Notes: generated by a model not told the origin, from the letters alone. DNA of 46,973 nt from Verrucomicrobiales bacterium (GCA_027489875.1 JAIXZE010000382.1:1-46973); one strand, 5' to 3'; shown: positions 16,672 through 25,248, numbered from the stretch's first letter. A program made the numbers and translations.

Positions 16672-17235
16672 ATGAACAAAATCCAACTGTTGGTCGGCGC
16701 TGCTGGGCTGGTTGCCTCGGCTTCGCTTTTCGCTCAGGGCACGTTCAGCGCCAACAACCTGTCGGGCAGCCGCCCCCGGGTTTTCGGTGTTGATGGTACC
16801 ACCACCCTCACGGGCGCGAACTACCTCTACGACATCGTCGTCAAGAACCCCGCCACGGGCAACTACGAAGGCATCCTGCGCACGCTCTCCAACGGAACCA
16901 TCGTTCCGTTCACGGGCCTGAACTTCCTCGGTGGCGCCAATGCCGGTTTGTTCTCCGCCGGTGTTGCGACGGTCCCGTTTGTTGCTGGTGGCGCATCCGC
17001 TGACGTTCGCGTCCGCGCTTGGGACATCACCACGGGTGCAACCTATGATGCGGCTTTGACCCGCGGCAGCGTCGATTTCACGATCGCCAGCCTCGGTGGT
17101 GCCGGAACGCCTCCTAGCGCTCCCGTCTCCATGGCGAACTTCGCCAGCTTCAGCTTGGCGGTCATTCCCGAGCCCTCGACCTACGCGCTCGCCGCGCTCG
17201 GTCTCGGTGGCTTGCTCCTGTTCCGCCGCAAGTAA
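16672..17235 (+). CDS. PEP-CTERM sorting domain protein
   Basis: 187 residues from the ATG at 16672 (MNKIQLLVGAAGLVASASLF). There is a signal peptide, then a ~130-residue Gly/Thr/Ala-rich secreted domain (GTFSANNLSG, GANYLYDIVVKNPATGNYEG, GATYDAALTRGSVDF). The C-terminus is a textbook PEP-CTERM signal: IPEPSTYALAALG, hydrophobic helix, then LLLFRRK. By family knowledge such proteins are processed by an exosortase and released or anchored, usually in bacteria that make exopolysaccharide. No exosortase gene is in this window. It shares the promoter region and terminator with the preceding secreted protein gene. Confidence 0.9.
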   Translation: MNKIQLLVGAAGLVASASLFAQGTFSANNLSGSRPRVFGVDGTTTLTGANYLYDIVVKNPATGNYEGILRTLSNGTIVPFTGLNFLGGANAGLFSAGVATVPFVAGGASADVRVRAWDITTGATYDAALTRGSVDFTIASLGGAGTPPSAPVSMANFASFSLAVIPEPSTYALAALGLGGLLLFRRK

Positions 17236-17252
17236 TTTGGATTGGCTTCACA

Positions 17253-17283
17253 GGGCCGTCTTCTTCGGAAGACGGCCCTTTTT
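17253..17283 (+). terminator. Rho-independent terminator with UUCG tetraloop
   Basis: Perfect 11-bp stem (GGGCCGTCTTC, 17253-17263; complement at 17268-17278), TTCG loop at 17264-17267, and five T residues at 17279-17283. It lies 17 bp after the PEP-CTERM gene stop. A very strong terminator, fitting a highly expressed transcript. Confidence 0.95.
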
Positions 17284-17637
17284 GCATTTAGGGGGGCAGC
17301 GGATCCGGATGGTGCCAGGATTCAGGGAAGTGTCGGCCAGCGACGAGCGTCAACCGCACTTTCCGGAGAGTTCAGGGGTGGGAGTGGGTGAGATTTCGGA
17401 GTCTTCACTCCCAAAGTGGTGGTTGGATCCTCAGGTCGCTATGATGCCGAGGAGCCGGAACCTGGATCGCGTGGTCCTGGCATCCGCGGGATGGGCAACG
17501 GTTGAGGTCATTGCAGCCTTTCTTGCTGTCCATCTGTGACCGGATTGAATTGCCGATTCGATGTTCAACATTCCGGTTCGGGTGCTGGCGGTGGCGATCT
17601 GGCCGGACACGAAGGCAGATTTTGCTGGTCCAAGTCC
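17284..17637. other. Intergenic stretch without a recognisable gene
   Basis: About 350 bp between the terminator and the tRNA promoter. Reading frames here lack signal peptides, motifs or sensible starts, and none of the dispersed palindrome families is present. No function seen. Confidence 0.6.
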
Positions 17638-17666
17638 TTGACCGATTCCGGAATGGTCGCTAGAAA
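17638..17666 (+). promoter_or_regulatory. Sigma-70-type promoter of the tRNA-Glu gene
   Basis: A -35 box TTGACC at 17638-17643, a 17-bp spacer and a -10 box TAGAAA at 17661-17666. The predicted start falls about 7 bases before the tRNA 5' end at 17681. Five of six bases match the -35 consensus and four of six the -10 consensus. Confidence 0.65.
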
Positions 17667-17680
17667 ACGTTCTCCAATAC

Positions 17681-17755
17681 GGCGCGTTCGTCTATCGGCT
17701 AGGACACGGCCCTCTCAAGGCTGAAAGATGGGTTCGATTCCCATACGCGCTACCA
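17681..17755 (+). tRNA. tRNA-Glu (anticodon CTC)
   Basis: 75 nt with the CCA tail encoded. The acceptor stem GGCGCGT pairs with ACGCGCT (first pair G-U). The anticodon stem CGGCC/GGCTG encloses loop CTCTCAA with anticodon CTC at 17714-17716, reading GAG. The T-arm ATGGG-TTCGATT-CCCAT is canonical. The body matches bacterial tRNA-Glu closely. It has its own promoter upstream and a hairpin terminator 7 bp downstream. Confidence 0.95.
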
Positions 17756-17761
17756 ATTTTC

Positions 17762-17787
17762 CGCCGCTGGTCACCCCAGCGGCGTTT
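17762..17787 (+). terminator. Terminator after tRNA-Glu
   Basis: Stem CGCCGCTGG (17762-17770), 5-base loop, CCAGCGGCG (17776-17784), then TTT. The hairpin ends only about 5 bases before the start codon of the next gene, so it may also reduce read-through into, or translation of, that gene. Confidence 0.75.
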
Positions 17788-17792
17788 CCATT

Positions 17793-18929
17793 ATGAGACC
17801 GATCCTGTGCGGCGCGACCGCGTTACTTCGCGGGCTTGGGGTTCTTTCATTCGGATGGGTGATTGCCTCCCATGAACTCATGGCTCAGGACAGTGCCCAG
17901 ATTGCCGTTGAGACGGTCCGCCGTTTGAAAGGGGCTGATCTTTCTGGCAACGCGAATCTGAAGGCTGCGGTGGAGCGGGTGGTGGACCAGGTGCGCGGGA
18001 AACCCGAGATGGTGGAGTTGATCCGGGACTTCGACCTGAAGGACAGGGTTCCAGATCTGGTGGTGTATCTGAAGCAGCATCCCGCGGAGGATGCCGCGGT
18101 CGATGCAGCCCGGTACATCGCCAAGGTGGACCCAAAGGCGTTGAAGAGGATTCTGGCGGAGGAAGCGGTGGCTGCGGCGTTGATAACGTCGATTGGTCGC
18201 GTGGGTGGCGAGGAAGTGGAGGCTGCGCTCGTGGACGTGGCGAGATCCACGAATCGCCCATTGCCGGAGCGGGAGGCGGCCATTGGAGCATTGATCGGCA
18301 GCGAAGCGGGGGCGGCGCAGGTGCTGCGTTTGCTGGAAGCCAAGGGGTTGAGCGGCGAGCCGGCGGCGCGGGTGATTCGGGATCTCCAAAAGGTTCGGTG
18401 GCCAGAGATCCGTTCCGCCGCTGGACGTTTGGCGGGTGCTGAAGTCGGGCGGGGGGCGGATGTTGGGAAATTCGACAAGGCCCGGATCTTTCAGATGGCT
18501 GGGGATGTGCGGCGCGGGGCTGAAATTTTTCGGCGGCCTGGGTTGGCCTGTCTGACCTGTCATCAGGTCGGAAGGGAAGGTGCCGACTTCGGCCCACGCC
18601 TGGGTGAGATCGGTGGCAAGTTGGGGAAGGAGGCCCTCTATGACGCCATCATGGATCCCAGTGCCGGCATCAGCTTTGGATATGAAGCCTGGCTGGTTGG
18701 ACTGAGGGATGGAGAAGAGGTGCTTGGGTTGATCTCCTCGGAGACAGACACGGAACTGGTTCTGAAAGTGGCGGGCGGTCAGGTATTGCGGTACCCGAAG
18801 AGTGAGGTGCTTCGGCGTGACAAGCAGGTGCCGTCGGTCATGCCCGCGGGGTTGCACGAGGGGCTTTCGGCGCAGGACTTTGCGGACCTGTTGACCTATC
18901 TTGCGGCATTGAAGCCGGTGGCACCGTGA
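17793..18929 (+). CDS. Exported c-type heme protein with HEAT-like N-terminal region
   Basis: 378 residues. The signal sequence covers about residues 1-31 (hydrophobic GVLSFGWVIASHELMAQ). Residues ~35-235 are helical and repeat-like (alternating KAAVERVV, IRDFDLKDRVPDLVVYLK, AARYIAKVDPKALKRIL), resembling HEAT-type repeats. A single heme c site is CLTCH (253-257), followed by GADFGPRLGEIGGKLGKEAL and DPSAGISFGYEAW. This is the pattern of the heme-binding domain found at the C-terminus of many large planctomycete/verrucomicrobial dehydrogenases (I recall it as TIGR02603). Here it occurs without a sugar dehydrogenase domain. Probably a periplasmic electron carrier or partner; the partner is unknown. 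The ATG at 17793 is the only start giving a signal peptide. Confidence 0.85.
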   Translation: MRPILCGATALLRGLGVLSFGWVIASHELMAQDSAQIAVETVRRLKGADLSGNANLKAAVERVVDQVRGKPEMVELIRDFDLKDRVPDLVVYLKQHPAEDAAVDAARYIAKVDPKALKRILAEEAVAAALITSIGRVGGEEVEAALVDVARSTNRPLPEREAAIGALIGSEAGAAQVLRLLEAKGLSGEPAARVIRDLQKVRWPEIRSAAGRLAGAEVGRGADVGKFDKARIFQMAGDVRRGAEIFRRPGLACLTCHQVGREGADFGPRLGEIGGKLGKEALYDAIMDPSAGISFGYEAWLVGLRDGEEVLGLISSETDTELVLKVAGGQVLRYPKSEVLRRDKQVPSVMPAGLHEGLSAQDFADLLTYLAALKPVAP

Positions 18930-18945
18930 GAGGCGTCCCGTTGCC

Positions 18946-21216
18946 ATGATTGCCCGGGTGACGCTGGAGATCGCGGTCCGCAAGGAGTTCGACTACCTGA
19001 TTCCGGCAGACTGTGTGGACCGGGTGGAGGTCGGTACTCGGGTGAAGGTTCCTTTTGGTCCGCGGTTGGTTCTCGGGGTGGTGACGGCGATGGTGGAGCA
19101 TTCACCGCATACCAACCTTCGTCCCATTTCGAGTGTGGTCGGCGTGAGCGGGATGCTGACGCCCCGCGTCCTGGAATTGGCGAGATGGATGGCTGGGTAC
19201 TACTGCTGCCCGGTTGAAACCGCGCTGAAAAGCGTCCTCCCGGAGGCCGTGCGGAAAGAGGACGCGAAGTGGAAGGAGCGGTTGTATGCGCAGGTTCTTC
19301 CCGTGGTTGGGGAGATGCCCAAACTGACCCAACGCCAGATGGAAGTGTGGCATGTCCTGGAGGAATGGCGGGAGCTTCCCCTGCAAGAACTGCTGAAGCT
19401 GGCCGAAACCACCGTGGAGACGGTGCGGCGATTGGAGGACAAGGGGTTGTTGCGGATCGCACCGCGCGTGGACGAGCGCGATCCCTACGCGCGGGAGGAG
19501 ATCCTGCCCACCCAGGCGATGGTGATGAACGCCGAGCAGCAACGGGCCTACGAGGCGATCCGGGGGGCGATGGATTCCATGGCGCGGCTTCCTGAACCCG
19601 TGGAAGTGCGGACGGGTGAAGGTGGGGCGGGTGTCCCGCCGTTGCTGTTGCACGGAGTCACGGGATCCGGAAAGACCGAGGTGTACCTGCAGGCCATTGC
19701 CTCGGCCCTGGAGCGTGGCTGGGGTTCGATCGTTCTGGTCCCGGAGATTTCCCTGACGCCGCAGACGGTGGAGCGGTTCAAGGCCAGGTTCACGACGGGC
19801 CCGAACGCGACCCTGGTTGCGGTGCTTCATTCGCATCTTTCATCGGGGGAACGGCATGATGAATGGCACAAGATCCGGCAGGGACGGGCGCGGATCGTCA
19901 TCGGTGCACGTTCGGCGGTGTTCGCGCCGGTGGAGCGTCTCGGATTGATCGTGGTGGATGAGGAGCACGAGCACTCCTACAAGCAGGAGGAAGCCCCGCG
20001 TTACCACGCGCGGGATCTGGCGGTTGTGCGTGGGGCGCGGGAGCGTGCCGTGGTTGTGCTGGGTTCTGCGACCCCTTCGGTGGAGAGCTACTACAACGCC
20101 AAGAAGGGGAAGTATTCGTTGTTGGAGATGCCCTCGCGTGCCACGGACCAGAAGCTGCCGGTGGTGCGCGTGGTGGATCTGCGGGTGGAGTCGAGGAAGG
20201 GGGAAAAGGGAACGCCGGGGGTCTTCTCGGAGCCCTTGAAGGAAGGGATCCGACAGCGCCTGGAGAAGGGGGAACAGACGATCCTGTTCCTCAACCGCCG
20301 GGGCTACTCGAGTTCGCTGCAATGCCCGAAGTGCGGGTACGTGGCGGGGTGTCCGAACTGCAGTGTGTCCCTGACGTTTCATCGGGCGAAACACCTTCTC
20401 CTGTGCCACATCTGCGGCCACTCCGAAGCGGCGCCGGTGCGCTGTCCGAAGCCCGAGTGTGGGGACGGTGGAATCCGGTACGCGGGGTTGGGGACGGAGC
20501 GCGTGGAGGAGACGCTGGTCAGGCTGTTTCCGAAGGCGCGGATCGCGCGGATGGACCGGGACACGTTGCAGAAGAAGGAGGACTACCGTCGGATCCTGAC
20601 GGAGTTCCGGACGGGGCGGATCGACATCCTGGTGGGGACGCAGATGATCGCGAAGGGGTTGCACTTCCCGAATGTGACGTTGGTGGGGGTGTTGTACGCG
20701 GATCTGAGCCTGCACGTGCCGGATTTCCGGGCAGGCGAGCGGACCTTCCAGCTGTTGACGCAGGTCAGCGGTCGGGCGGGGCGGGGCGACGTGGAAGGGG
20801 AGGTTTTCGTACAGAGCTTCACGCCGTTCCATCCGGCGATCCAATTTGCGCGGCGGCATGACTATGCAGGGTTTTACGAGGCGGAGGTCGAGTTTCGGGA
20901 GCAGCTGAAATACCCACCCTTTTCACGGATCGCGTTGCTGACGCTCAAGGGGCGCAATGAGGACAAGGTCAAGTTTTCGGCGGACCATATCCGGAAGGAA
21001 CTGGACGCGAAGGTGGGAAGCTGGCCCGGGATGGTGATCGCCGGGCCGGCTCCCGCGCCCTTGGTGCGGGCGGAGAGCTTCTTCCGGTACCAGATCATGA
21101 TCCGCTATCGGGCGATGTCCCGCCTGAGCCAGGTACTGTCGGCGATGGAGGCGACCCTGCACCTGCCGGAGGATGTCCACCTGGTGATGGATGTGGACCC
21201 GGTGAATCTGATGTAG
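18946..21216 (+). CDS. priA: Primosomal protein N' (PriA helicase)
   Basis: 756 residues, normal for PriA. This 3'-to-5' DNA helicase reloads the replisome at stalled forks. The N-terminal 3'BD domain (about 1-105) is followed by a winged-helix region (about 125-175). The helicase core has Walker A GVTGSGKT (237-244), DEEH (338-341), GSATPS (373-378), and motifs V/VI GTQMIAKG and QVSGRAGRG. Eight cysteines (460, 463, 469, 472, 487, 490, 500, 505) form the two-zinc module inserted in the second helicase lobe. The C-terminal domain contains YPPFSRIALL. It starts 16 bp after the cytochrome-like gene. No replication partner genes are adjacent. Confidence 0.95.
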   Translation: MIARVTLEIAVRKEFDYLIPADCVDRVEVGTRVKVPFGPRLVLGVVTAMVEHSPHTNLRPISSVVGVSGMLTPRVLELARWMAGYYCCPVETALKSVLPEAVRKEDAKWKERLYAQVLPVVGEMPKLTQRQMEVWHVLEEWRELPLQELLKLAETTVETVRRLEDKGLLRIAPRVDERDPYAREEILPTQAMVMNAEQQRAYEAIRGAMDSMARLPEPVEVRTGEGGAGVPPLLLHGVTGSGKTEVYLQAIASALERGWGSIVLVPEISLTPQTVERFKARFTTGPNATLVAVLHSHLSSGERHDEWHKIRQGRARIVIGARSAVFAPVERLGLIVVDEEHEHSYKQEEAPRYHARDLAVVRGARERAVVVLGSATPSVESYYNAKKGKYSLLEMPSRATDQKLPVVRVVDLRVESRKGEKGTPGVFSEPLKEGIRQRLEKGEQTILFLNRRGYSSSLQCPKCGYVAGCPNCSVSLTFHRAKHLLLCHICGHSEAAPVRCPKPECGDGGIRYAGLGTERVEETLVRLFPKARIARMDRDTLQKKEDYRRILTEFRTGRIDILVGTQMIAKGLHFPNVTLVGVLYADLSLHVPDFRAGERTFQLLTQVSGRAGRGDVEGEVFVQSFTPFHPAIQFARRHDYAGFYEAEVEFREQLKYPPFSRIALLTLKGRNEDKVKFSADHIRKELDAKVGSWPGMVIAGPAPAPLVRAESFFRYQIMIRYRAMSRLSQVLSAMEATLHLPEDVHLVMDVDPVNLM

Positions 21217-21265
21217 CTCCAAGTTGGACTGGGAACGCTGTGGATGGGGGCGTAGGCTGATCGGC

Positions 21266-22126
21266 GTGGCAAGCCCGGTGACAGCAACAGTCGGAGGGAC
21301 GGCGCGGCCCGGAGGTGGGCTGTTCCGGCTGCTGAAGCTGTGGACGGATCCGGTGATCCGCGTTTTTGTTGGAGGAGTCGACACGGCGCGGCGGATCGGG
21401 GCGTTCACGCTGATTTCGCTGGGGGTGCTGGCCACGAAGTTCGGGAAGTCTCCGCGGGTGATCCGCCCGTTGGTGCAACAGCAGATCCTGCGGGCTGGAG
21501 TGAACGTCCTGCCGATCGTCTGCTTTCTGGGAGTCGCGTTGGGTGTGGTGATCGTGGGGCAGACGGTGTTGTTGTTGATGCAGGTGGGGCAGGAGAAGCT
21601 GATGGGGCCGTTACTGGTGACGGTGGTGGTGCGTGAGTTGGCTCCCTTGACGGCGGCCCTGGTGGTGCTGGCCCGGGTTGGAACGGCGGCGGTGACCGAG
21701 TTGGGGACCTTGCGGGCCGTTGGGGAAGTCGAGGCGCTGGAGGCGTTGGGGATCGATCCGATCCATTATCTCGTGGTGCCGCGGTTGATCGGCTTCACGG
21801 TGTCGATCGTTTGCCTGACGGTGTACATGATCCTGTTTGCGTTGGTTGCGGGGTACGTGGTGGCGTTCCTGCAGGGATTGTCGATGGGTCCGGCGGCATT
21901 CTTCCGTGTGATCGCGGACGGGCTGAGCTGGGTTGATTTCCCCTTGCTTGCGTTGAAGACCCTTGGGTTCGGGATCCTGACCTCGCAGATCATCTGCTAT
22001 CACGGTCTGGCGGAGCCATTGCGCCTTGAGGATCTTGGGCGGGCGACGACGCGGACGGTGGCGCACACGTTGGTGGCGAGCCTCCTCGTGGATGCCGTGT
22101 TCCTTCCTGTGTACCTGCTCATCTGA
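21266..22126 (+). CDS. MlaE-type ABC transporter permease
   Basis: 286 residues from the GTG at 21266 (MASPVTATVGG); a TTG at 21224 is the alternative and neither has a strong ribosome binding site. The family signature is strong: five membrane spans with LPIVCFLGVALGVVIVGQT, VVRELAPLTAALVVLARVGTA, the ELGTLRAVGEVEALEALGIDP helix, and YHGLAEP near the end. MlaE proteins form the membrane core of phospholipid transporters between inner and outer membranes. It is the first gene of a three-gene set with an MlaF-like ATPase (8 bp downstream) and an MlaD/MCE protein. The 50 bp before it, after priA, contain no terminator, so it may be read from the priA transcript. Confidence 0.9.
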   Translation: MASPVTATVGGTARPGGGLFRLLKLWTDPVIRVFVGGVDTARRIGAFTLISLGVLATKFGKSPRVIRPLVQQQILRAGVNVLPIVCFLGVALGVVIVGQTVLLLMQVGQEKLMGPLLVTVVVRELAPLTAALVVLARVGTAAVTELGTLRAVGEVEALEALGIDPIHYLVVPRLIGFTVSIVCLTVYMILFALVAGYVVAFLQGLSMGPAAFFRVIADGLSWVDFPLLALKTLGFGILTSQIICYHGLAEPLRLEDLGRATTRTVAHTLVASLLVDAVFLPVYLLI

Positions 22127-22133
22127 ACCTGCC

Positions 22134-22901
22134 ATGGCTGCTCCTGTCATCCAGATGACCGATGTGACCGTGGTGCACTCGCGGGCCCCGGGCGTGCCGT
22201 TGGTGACCGGGGTCAACTGGCGGGTGGAAGAGGGAGAATGCTGGGTGGTCACGGGGTTGCAGGGATCGGGGAAGACAGCGCTCATCGAGACCGCGGCGGG
22301 ATTGCATCCGTACCCTGCGGGCGAGGTGCAGGTCTTCGGCCAGCGTGTGCATGGGACGGAGGGGGAGGGTTTGGAGGACGTTCGGCGGCGGGTGGGGGTG
22401 GTTTTCGACGGGCACGGCCGGTTGTTTGGTTCGCAGACGGTCCTCGAGAATGTGGCGCTTCCCTTGTGCTATCACCGCAATCGATCGTGGGAAGAGGTGG
22501 GGGAAGAGGTGATGGGCCTCTTGCAGTTGATGGGGCTGGAAACACTGGCCGGACAATTGGCCGGGCGATTGGGGCGTGCCTGGGCGCATCGGGTAGCACT
22601 GGCGCGGGCCTTGGTCCAACGTCCGGGATTGCTGTTGGTCGACAATCCGCTGACCGGGATGGACCCGTACCACGCCCGATGGTGGCGTGGCTTTCTGGGA
22701 CGGTTGCTGGTGGGACTTCCGGAACTGGGGGGAGTACCGATGTCACTGGTACTGGCAACGAATGAGCCGCGGGCGTTGCTGGGGCTGGGACGGAAATTTG
22801 CCGTGACGCACGCCGGTCGGTGGCGGTGTATGGGAGACCGACAGGAATTCGAGCGGTGCGAAGACCCGGAGTTGCGGGGGTTGTTGTACGACGAGGATTG
22901 A
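22134..22901 (+). CDS. MlaF-like ABC ATPase with degenerate catalytic motifs
   Basis: 255 residues from the ATG at 22134 (MAAPVIQMTDVTVVHS). Walker A is intact (GLQGSGKT, 41-48) and the Walker B Asp is present (LLLVDN, D170). Other catalytic elements are altered. The Walker B Glu is Asn (N171, in VDNPLTGMD). The signature reads GRLGRAWAHR instead of LSGGQxxR. The Q-loop Gln is Asp (VVFDGHGRLF). The switch His is Asn (LVLATNEP). Position between MlaE and MlaD genes makes it the ATPase subunit by context. As written it may bind ATP but should hydrolyse it poorly, so it is either a regulatory pseudo-ATPase or an unusually divergent active subunit. Its GC content and codon use resemble its neighbours, and the frame is intact. 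Confidence 0.85.
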   Translation: MAAPVIQMTDVTVVHSRAPGVPLVTGVNWRVEEGECWVVTGLQGSGKTALIETAAGLHPYPAGEVQVFGQRVHGTEGEGLEDVRRRVGVVFDGHGRLFGSQTVLENVALPLCYHRNRSWEEVGEEVMGLLQLMGLETLAGQLAGRLGRAWAHRVALARALVQRPGLLLVDNPLTGMDPYHARWWRGFLGRLLVGLPELGGVPMSLVLATNEPRALLGLGRKFAVTHAGRWRCMGDRQEFERCEDPELRGLLYDED

Positions 22902-22910
22902 GAGGACGAC

Positions 22911-24095
22911 ATGGGTTTACAGGATCTCACACCGCAGCTGCGGACCCGGTTGAGCCGGGTTGAATGGTACGTCGGGTTGTTTCTTGGCGTCACCGCGCTG
23001 CTGATGGTGATCGGCTTCGGGGCGTTCCTGAAGCGGACGGCGGAGGCGCGTGGGTGGTTCGTGGTGGAGGTTCCCTACTTCACGTACCTGCCGGATGCAT
23101 CGGGTCTGAAGCCCGGATCTCCGGTCAACCTGATGGGATTCAAGGTGGGGGAAGTGACGGAGGTGACGGCGATCTCGCTCGCGGAGCGGTTGTCCTGGGA
23201 TCACCACGTCACGAACCAATTCAACGTGTTCGTCCGGTTTGTCATCCGAGCGGATGGGAAGTCGCAGTTTCCCGGGTATGTGAACAGTGACGCCCGGGTG
23301 AAGTTGAGTGGGCTTCCGGTGGAACTCCTGGGAGGGGCGGTGCTGGAAGTGACGCAGGGAACCACGAACGGGGTGCTGACCTTTGACAAGGCACCGAACG
23401 GTCACCCGGGTGTCCTGAACAGCAAGTTTGCGATCCTGGACCCGAGTCCGGACCGGACCAACAAGTACCTCAAGTACGAGCCGGTGAAGACGTCGGGTGG
23501 ATACTATCTGCGACTGGACGAGAGCGAGACGATGACGGCGCAGGTTCAGCGGGTGATGTCCCGGTTGGACCACATTGCGGGGACGGTGGATGGGGCGTTG
23601 CCGCCGATGCTGGAGGAGTTGCAGGGGACGCTGGAGACGGTGCGTCGGGCGCTTCCAGGACTCACGAATCAGGTGTCTGAAGTGCTGAACACGGCGCGGC
23701 TGACGCTGCCTGGGTTGACGAACAATCTGGATGCGGTTCTGGCGAACACGCGGGAGCTGACGGCTCAGTTGCGGGATGCCTGGCCGATGTTGACGAACAA
23801 CCTCGACCTGACGCTGGGGACAACGCGGGAGTTGGCGTCCAACATCAACCTGACGATCCCGACGTTGGCCTCGAACGTGAACCTGACGTTGACCAACGTG
23901 AACGTCCTGCTGATGCGGGACACGAACGTGACCGCGAACGCGAGCCAGTTGGTGTCGAACGTGAATCAGGTCATCACGCGTCACTGGTTGTTCCGCTCCG
24001 CCTTCAAGGAGAAGGAGGAGAAGAAGCCGAAGGACGAGGTGGATCCGGCAAGGAAGCCGAAGCGGCAGCCGCCGAGGATGCCGCGGAGTTGGTAG
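22911..24095 (+). CDS. MlaD/MCE-domain lipid transport protein
   Basis: 394 residues. A single N-terminal membrane anchor (about 18-40, WYVGLFLGVTALLMVIGFGA) is followed by an MCE domain (about 50-155: DASGLKPGSPVNLMGFKVGE, VNSDARVKLSGLPVELLGGA, VLEVTQGT). Then comes a long region of repeated motifs (TLPGLTNNLDAVLANTRELT, WPMLTNNLDLTLGTTRELAS, TIPTLASNVNLTLTNVNVL), probably amphipathic or coiled helices that extend the MCE ring into a channel or needle. The last ~30 residues are Lys/Pro-rich (EKEEKKPKDEVD). It anchors to the permease/ATPase upstream and would carry lipids across the periplasm. Its final 92 bp overlap the 3' end of the opposite-strand gene. Confidence 0.9.
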   Translation: MGLQDLTPQLRTRLSRVEWYVGLFLGVTALLMVIGFGAFLKRTAEARGWFVVEVPYFTYLPDASGLKPGSPVNLMGFKVGEVTEVTAISLAERLSWDHHVTNQFNVFVRFVIRADGKSQFPGYVNSDARVKLSGLPVELLGGAVLEVTQGTTNGVLTFDKAPNGHPGVLNSKFAILDPSPDRTNKYLKYEPVKTSGGYYLRLDESETMTAQVQRVMSRLDHIAGTVDGALPPMLEELQGTLETVRRALPGLTNQVSEVLNTARLTLPGLTNNLDAVLANTRELTAQLRDAWPMLTNNLDLTLGTTRELASNINLTIPTLASNVNLTLTNVNVLLMRDTNVTANASQLVSNVNQVITRHWLFRSAFKEKEEKKPKDEVDPARKPKRQPPRMPRSW

Positions 24096-25242
24096 TTTCG
24101 GTCGGCCATTCCTTCAGGGGAATGCCGCCGCATTCGGAGCAGAGTGAGGCGGCGGCGGTCGATTGGGAGTGACAGCGCGGGCAGAAGCGGGCGTGGGCGG
24201 AATCGGTTTTCCCGGGTGGAGCTTCCCAGCGGTCCGGGTCGGAACCGTTCGCGATGGCAGCCTCGCGGAGTGCCCCCAGAAGCCGATCGTGCCAGCGGCC
24301 GAGCCTGCGGTTCCCGACGTCCGTGCTGACCGGCAAAGGAAGGCGGGGATGACGGAGTTCCCTCCAGAGCTGGGCGCAGAAGGTATCGGCCCGATCTCGG
24401 GGGAGGAGCGCCATCGCCACGGCGGCCGGATGGAATTCCTCGAGGCGCGGGCGCATGAGGACTTCCGCGGAACGGATGGCGGTGACGGGGGAGAGGGCCG
24501 CGAGGAGAACGAGCCTGAACCGATCATCCCGGGCTTCCGGGAACCATTGGGCGTGGAGTTGGTGAAGCCGCCGGGCGATCCAGAAGCTGCCGAGGAAGAG
24601 GGCGGGGATTCCGATCCACAGGGGCGGTGTCCATCCCCATTGCCACACGGCGAGGGGAAGGAGGAGGAACATCAGCGTCCAAAGGGCGCTTCCGACGAAG
24701 CGCAGGGGCTTCAGCGCGGCTTGGCTGGACTCCCAGCGCGCACGGATGGTCGGGACATCGAACAGTCCCTTGGTGGTGGTTTCGAGCCACGCCTCGCGCT
24801 GGGGTGCGGGGAGCGCTGCTGCAGTGCGGAGGAGAGATCCAAGCCGTGCTGCTTCGGCGGCGGTATCGGCGAGCCAGAAGACCTTGTGGTCCCGGAGAAG
24901 ACGCTCGCCGTCGACCGTGATGCGTGCGCACTCCTCCCAGGTCAGGTGTTGGATGGGTTGAGGTGCAGGACCGTCGGGATGCAGGTTGGCGGTTGTCGCG
25001 GTGACGAGGCCATCGGAGTCCAGCGAGAACGGGAGTCCGCGGGCGACAACGAATTCGCCGAACGGAGGCAGCGGCCATCCGACGTGGATGTCCCCGCGGG
25101 GGTTATTGAGGAACGGCGACTTGCGCCAGACCCGAAGATCCGGAGCCCGGTTGAAGACCACCCCTCCGCGGCGGACCCATCGGATGCACTCGGAGAGGTA
25201 GATCAGGCCGAGGATCCCGAGCAATTGCTGACGTTCGGTCAC
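24004..25242 (-). CDS. Membrane protein with C-terminal zinc ribbon
   Basis: 412 residues, GTG start at 25242 (MTERQQLLGILGLIYLSECI), six bases after the DUF2167 gene stop. An N-terminal hydrophobic segment (about 6-18) is followed by a ~190-residue soluble region, then two membrane spans (about 183-200 and 208-222: LWTLMFLLLPLAVWQW, PPLWIGIPALFLGSFW). A zinc-ribbon-like motif follows near residues 358-376 (CPRCHSQSTAAASLCSECGG). The tail is Ser/Pro/Ala low complexity (SAASSAAAASASLPDPP) and is encoded opposite the MlaD 3' end, so its exact reality is less sure than the rest. Family not recognised. Likely co-transcribed with the two upstream membrane-protein genes. Confidence 0.75.
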   Translation of the reverse strand: MTERQQLLGILGLIYLSECIRWVRRGGVVFNRAPDLRVWRKSPFLNNPRGDIHVGWPLPPFGEFVVARGLPFSLDSDGLVTATTANLHPDGPAPQPIQHLTWEECARITVDGERLLRDHKVFWLADTAAEAARLGSLLRTAAALPAPQREAWLETTTKGLFDVPTIRARWESSQAALKPLRFVGSALWTLMFLLLPLAVWQWGWTPPLWIGIPALFLGSFWIARRLHQLHAQWFPEARDDRFRLVLLAALSPVTAIRSAEVLMRPRLEEFHPAAVAMALLPRDRADTFCAQLWRELRHPRLPLPVSTDVGNRRLGRWHDRLLGALREAAIANGSDPDRWEAPPGKTDSAHARFCPRCHSQSTAAASLCSECGGIPLKEWPTETTNSAASSAAAASASLPDPPRPSASSPPSP

Positions 25243-25248
25243 TCGGCG

